DNA of 9,200 nucleotides from positions 1-9,200 of the forward strand of contig CAZSGN010000097.1 in assembly GCA_964606415.1 (NCBI GenBank), given 5' to 3'. The notes under the pieces are model-generated. The model made no database searches, was not told the origin of the DNA, and worked only from the letters and a program-made list of their open reading frames with translations. Position numbers and translations under genes: made by a program. Shown here piece after piece: positions 6,840-9,200 of the stretch. Source of the DNA: CAZSGN01 sp964606415. Lineage in GTDB: Bacteria > Bacteroidota > Bacteroidia > Bacteroidales > JBBRXJ01. Positions within the stretch are counted from its first letter, which is position 1. Every line of letters starts with the position of its first letter.

Positions 6840-7084
6840 TGTTTTTAAATATTATAGAGTGGATGAAATTTATTAATGATTTGAGATAAGCAGAAGCAAA
6901 TTTTATGCCATTGAGAATGTGTCAGGGGGCTGGAAACAAACATGACATTCAATGAAGTTTCTCATAAGCCACCGTGTAAGTTATTGTTTGTTAGAAGTTT
7001 ACATGTGGATGATCAATTTGCTGTTGTATCTATCAAAAAGCTTACAGGTATTGTGCAAAAGCTTGACAATTAGAAATTTAATCG
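6840..7084. other. Intergenic stretch with no confident gene
   Basis: This 245-bp stretch lies between two minus-strand small genes. No terminator is apparent after the 89-aa gene at its right end, and no full-consensus promoter was found for the 63-aa gene at its left end. It contains one plus-strand small open frame, described separately. Two AAAAGCTT direct repeats 27 bases apart, near 7036-7070, have no obvious meaning. Confidence 0.5.
6942..7073 (+). CDS. Possible short ORF (43 aa), doubtful
   Basis: An ATG at 6942 opens a 43-codon plus-strand frame ending in TAG at 7071. Its translation begins MTFNEVSHKPP and ends TGIVQKLDN, and its composition looks more protein-like than the longer frame at 6952-7152, which reads as a poor Cys/Leu-rich chain. 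A G-rich stretch (AGGGGGC, 6924-6930) about 11 bases upstream could act as a ribosome binding site. It does not overlap the flanking minus-strand genes. I recognise no family, and length alone gives little support. Confidence 0.2.
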   Translation: MTFNEVSHKPPCKLLFVRSLHVDDQFAVVSIKKLTGIVQKLDN

Positions 7085-7354
7085 TCAAAGGTTGTAGTTG
7101 TCGTCGATTTTATGGTCTTCATCTTCGTCATGGCTCACATCATAATTATTAATATCCGGGTCTTCAGTCGCTTTCTTATTTTTTGATTTGGGCTTATCAT
7201 CAGTATTTTGTTTTTTTTTGGGCTCTTTTTCCTCAATATTGTCAAGAACCTGAATCACGATACGCACGTTTTTGTTGGTAACCCGGAGAGGATGTTTTAA
7301 GATCAGATTGCCATTTTCATCTATAGTTCCTTTTGTTTCAATCACTGTCATCAT
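7085..7354 (-). CDS. Small protein with antitoxin-like N-terminus and charged tail (89 aa)
   Basis: The first 38 residues (from TVIETKGTIDENGNLILK to RIVIQVLD) have the alternating beta pattern 'target-x-ID-x-x-GNL-x-L-x-x-PL...V-x-I-x-V' seen in short AbrB-like or AF2212-like antitoxin N-termini. The rest (about 40-89) is low complexity: a Lys-rich part (KKKQN, KSKNKK) and then an Asp/Glu-rich end (HDEDED). It is predicted to be disordered. In typical antitoxins of this kind the tail would bind a toxin encoded next door, but no PIN or RelE-like toxin gene adjoins it here. Two adjacent ATG codons (7352-7354 and 7349-7351) can both serve as start. The functional class is a weak inference from sequence pattern. 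Confidence 0.6.
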   Translation of the reverse strand: MMTVIETKGTIDENGNLILKHPLRVTNKNVRIVIQVLDNIEEKEPKKKQNTDDKPKSKNKKATEDPDINNYDVSHDEDEDHKIDDNYNL

Positions 7355-7516
7355 GAATAGCTTTATTATAATTCGTTTAACAATAGTTTAGCCCCAAAAA
7401 TAATGCCGGATGCGAATTTATAAACTTGATTGAAAAATAAAAATAGTATTAAAAGAATAATAAAGATTTAATTTCAGGGCAAAAAATACTAATGGATTTG
7501 AATTTTATTGAGAGGA

Positions 7517-8242
7517 TTACCAAAAAAAACCTTTTAATGCGGATGGATAGTCGTTTTCGAAAAAATAGACAGCCACTTCTGAGTAAGAAAAAGGGTTGTC
7601 ACGTTTGGAGCCATAGGGGAAGAATTTTTTGTTTTTCATCCTGTCTATCTGAGCGGAGTCGGTGAGAAAGTCATGATTATAGGCAGAGCAAAAGAATTCA
7701 ATCCGGTCAGTACTGTCTTGCATGGCAGAAAGATCAAATCGATGGGTGACTATTTGGGTGAAAAGCACAAGATAACGTATTTGCCATTTATAAGATTTTA
7801 AGCGTTCAATTCGTTCTTTTCTGACTGCACGGATATTTCCATTGACATCATAAGCGATCACATGGCCATATTCATGATTTAGTGTATCTGTATCTTCATC
7901 TTCTATATATTTTTCTACTTTTTCAGCAAAAAGGGGTTTCATTTGAAAACGGCCAATTGAAAAGAAGGCGTAGGACTTGCCTTTTTTGGCGTAAAGCAAT
8001 TCATTGGCTTTTGTTTCAAAAAGATCCTTCCACATATTATAGCGAATGAGTTCCGGGAACCCGATGCTGTAAATAAGGTATTTTTCACCATTAAGCTCTT
8101 CGATGATCTTGTCTATTCTCCCATCGTGACGCTTGTAAAATTGGAGTGCATCATCATATTTATCTTCAAAATAGGCATCAGGGGGTTCAGGGGGCGTATT
8201 AGTATTAAAAATGAATAAGAACGAAAGGATGACAATCTTCAT
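7517..8242 (-). CDS. Exported lysozyme-like (lytic transglycosylase-like) protein
   Basis: This 241-aa protein starts with a short signal peptide (hydrophobic core about 3-12) followed by a Pro-rich NTNTPPEPPD linker. The pattern recalls soluble lytic transglycosylases: a possible catalytic Glu, E64 in FPELIRY; a SIGRFQMKP segment (95-103), analogous to the GLMQ-x-x-P motif; and AYN at 187-189, analogous to AAYNAG. I recall similar FPELIRY / FSIGRFQMKP proteins as uncharacterised in other Bacteroidota; this is from memory. A peptidoglycan-cleaving role in the periplasm is therefore plausible but unproven. It also contains HEYGH at 123-127, which fits the HExxH zinc-protease signature but sits within the predicted lysozyme-like domain. 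The gene is divergent from the thioredoxin-like gene across 88 bp. No clear terminator follows it. Confidence 0.72.
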   Translation of the reverse strand: MKIVILSFLFIFNTNTPPEPPDAYFEDKYDDALQFYKRHDGRIDKIIEELNGEKYLIYSIGFPELIRYNMWKDLFETKANELLYAKKGKSYAFFSIGRFQMKPLFAEKVEKYIEDEDTDTLNHEYGHVIAYDVNGNIRAVRKERIERLKSYKWQIRYLVLFTQIVTHRFDLSAMQDSTDRIEFFCSAYNHDFLTDSAQIDRMKNKKFFPYGSKRDNPFSYSEVAVYFFENDYPSALKGFFW

Positions 8243-8267
8243 AGCAATTTGTTAAGAAATAAGTGGA

Positions 8268-8300
8268 TTTGTTGCCTTAAATATTAAATCTATAAATTTG
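8268..8300 (+). promoter_or_regulatory. Promoter of the thioredoxin-like gene
   Basis: A perfect TAnnTTTG box, TAAATTTG, lies at 8293-8300. Upstream, TTTG at 8268-8271 gives a 21-base spacer, and the overlapping TTG at 8272-8274 gives 18. Transcription would start near 8307, leaving a leader of about 24 bases before the ATG at 8331, similar to asnA. Confidence 0.55.
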
Positions 8301-8330
8301 TGAGCATAATATAAATTCAAATATAAAGAA

Positions 8331-8645
8331 ATGAATTTGAACGCGATTAACGAGTGTCCTTTTTTGCTGCTGTATTTTTCCAGTCCGGCTTGTAATATTT
8401 GCCGGTCAACCAAACCAAAAGTGGAGGAGGTCGTGGCTAAATTAGGAAAGGTTCCATTTAAAGAGATTGATATTCATCAGTATCCCCAGTTGTCTGGTCA
8501 GCATATGGTTTTTTCTGCTCCTGCTGTCATCGCGTTGTCTTATGGCAAAGAATTGTTCCGTTTCGTCAGGATTATCCATTTGGACCAGCTTCAGGATAAA
8601 ATCGAACGATATCTTGATATGATGGGTGATCAGGTGATCAGGTGA
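8331..8645 (+). CDS. Thioredoxin-like protein with CNIC motif
   Basis: This 104-aa protein has the thioredoxin fold: a beta strand (FLLLYFSSPA) leading to the redox motif C21-N-I-C24, and the cis-proline P64 in SAPAV before the next strand. Both active-site cysteines are present, so disulfide exchange is plausible. It has no signal peptide and should be cytoplasmic. The motif is not the canonical CGPC, and the N-terminal beta-alpha unit of full-length thioredoxin is largely absent, as is common in small thioredoxin-family proteins of this phylum. The partner is unknown. The gene is divergent from the exported lysozyme-like gene. Its last codons and TGA stop lie in an 8-bp tandem repeat (8625-8645). 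ATG 8331 fits the upstream promoter. Confidence 0.82.
   Translation: MNLNAINECPFLLLYFSSPACNICRSTKPKVEEVVAKLGKVPFKEIDIHQYPQLSGQHMVFSAPAVIALSYGKELFRFVRIIHLDQLQDKIERYLDMMGDQVIR
8625..8645 (+). repeat. 8-bp tandem repeat (GGTGATCA, 2.6 copies)
   Basis: GGTGATCA occurs at 8625-8632 and 8633-8640, followed by a partial copy GGTGA at 8641-8645. The array encodes the last residues G-D-Q-V-I-R and the TGA stop of the thioredoxin-like gene. Because the unit is not a multiple of three, losing one copy would change the reading frame at the C-terminus. Confidence 0.9.
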
Positions 8646-8800
8646 ATGGGTTGACCAAGTTTAGAGGAGCATCCTCTCCCTGTCGGAAGCGTTTGATTGT
8701 GGCTTTATTCCAATGTGGGGGGGGCAAGGAAATAAACCAAAAATCAATCTGCAAAAAATAATCCAAGAAAATTGATTAAATTTATATAAAAATTATTCTC
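8646..8800. other. Intergenic region before the Rpn-family gene, with a G8 tract
   Basis: No gene is supported here in the sequence as given. It contains a short hairpin AGAGGA-gca-TCCTCT (8663-8677) without a following T-run, a run of eight G at 8717-8724, and an inverted pair AATCAAT (8742-8748) / ATTGATT (8771-8777). TAAATTTA at 8777-8784 is one mismatch from the -7 box and could serve the downstream gene, though no -33 element is seen at the right distance. Confidence 0.5.
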
Positions 8801-9200
8801 ATGGAAAACAGGAATTTAATACGATTTGACTGGGCAATAAAAAGACTTTTACGAAATAAAGCAGACTATTCTGTATTGGAAGGTTTTTTGTCTGAGTTGC
8901 TGAAAGACGACATAGCGATTGAATCAATTCTCGAGAGCGAAGGTAACCAGCAGGTGGATAAGGACAAGTTTAATCGTGTTGATATGCTGGTAAAAAATTC
9001 AAAAGGTGAATTTGTAATTATTGAAATTCAAAACGAGAGTGAGTATGATTACTTTCACCGAATGGCTTACGGGACATCCAAAGTGATTACTGAATATATA
9101 TCTGTTGGAGAACCATACAAAAATATCAAGAAAGTTTACTCGATTAACATAGTGTATTTTGATTTGGGACAGGGAGAAGATTATGTTTATCATGGCAAGA
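8801..9200 (+). CDS. Rpn / PD-(D/E)XK nuclease family transposase-like protein, 5' part
   Basis: An ATG at 8801 opens a frame that runs off the window end, giving 133 residues of a protein that normally reaches about 300. The start (MENRNLIRFDWAIKRLLRNK) and the core NRVDMLVKNSKGEFVIIEIQ match the Rpn recombination-promoting nuclease / PDDEXK-type 'putative transposase' family. D61 in RVDML and E75-I-Q77 form the D...ExQ variant of the PD-(D/E)XK metal site; the downstream HRMAYGTSKV segment is also typical. In E. coli, Rpn proteins are DNA endonucleases that promote RecA-independent recombination. In Bacteroidota such genes are commonly multicopy and scattered, although no inverted repeats mark an element here. 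The 3' end is outside the window, so intactness cannot be judged. Confidence 0.88.
   Translation, partial: MENRNLIRFDWAIKRLLRNKADYSVLEGFLSELLKDDIAIESILESEGNQQVDKDKFNRVDMLVKNSKGEFVIIEIQNESEYDYFHRMAYGTSKVITEYISVGEPYKNIKKVYSINIVYFDLGQGEDYVYHGK

Noticed and set aside
6952..7152. 66-codon plus-strand frame beginning MKFLISHRVS
   Set aside because: It is rich in Cys, Leu and His in a way typical of chance frames, overlaps the 89-aa minus-strand gene, and another frame of the same stretch looks more protein-like.
8663..8677. Hairpin AGAGGA-gca-TCCTCT after the thioredoxin-like gene
   Set aside because: It has a 6-bp stem but is not followed by a T-tract on either strand, so I did not call it an intrinsic terminator.
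8999..9193. 64-codon minus-strand frame opposite the Rpn-family gene
   Set aside because: It lies entirely antisense to a clearly coding frame with conserved nuclease residues.
1..9200. CRISPR arrays, tRNA or rRNA genes, and paired insertion-sequence ends
   Set aside because: I looked for regularly spaced repeats, tRNA arm patterns, rRNA stretches and terminal inverted repeats and saw none by eye; no computed search was possible.

Overview
The window looks like chromosomal DNA from a member of the Bacteroidota. The evidence is an AT-rich sequence, promoters of the TTTG / TAnnTTTG type, genes with almost no Shine-Dalgarno sequences, and typical Bacteroidota proteins such as a TPR-transmembrane-SpoIIE phosphatase and a 'FSIGRFQMKP' lysozyme-like exported protein. 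The genus cannot be fixed from the sequence alone.

Region 1 (1-3415, + strand): after an AT-rich leader comes a large exported and membrane-anchored TPR protein with a cytoplasmic PP2C/SpoIIE phosphatase domain. Nine bases later follows an rlmB-type 23S rRNA 2'-O-methyltransferase that has no ATG and probably starts at TTG. The two are likely co-transcribed.

Region 2 (3434-6499): an amino-acid metabolism block. A minus-strand AsnC-type Lrp-family regulator faces away from asnA (ammonia-dependent asparagine synthetase) across a 305-bp intergenic region. That region holds a very good asnA promoter and two dyads that could be AsnC sites. This is the same regulator/target pairing as asnC-asnA in Escherichia coli. 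A minus-strand PLP enzyme of the Cys/Met metabolism (gamma) family converges on asnA.

Region 3 (6500-8645): small and poorly characterised genes. They are a 63-aa protein with a clear intrinsic terminator, an 89-aa protein with an antitoxin-like N-terminus and a charged tail, an exported lysozyme-like protein, and, divergent from the last, a thioredoxin-fold protein with a CxxC motif. The thioredoxin-like gene ends inside an 8-bp tandem repeat.

Region 4 (8646-9200): a short intergenic stretch with a G8 tract, then the 5' part of an Rpn/PD-(D/E)XK nuclease-family gene cut by the window end.

Most of the window is ordinary core or lineage-typical content. I see no clear novel multi-gene system. 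The best leads are the asnC-asnA regulatory region, the HEYGH motif and lysozyme-like signature in the exported protein, and the repeat-embedded stop codon of the thioredoxin-like gene.
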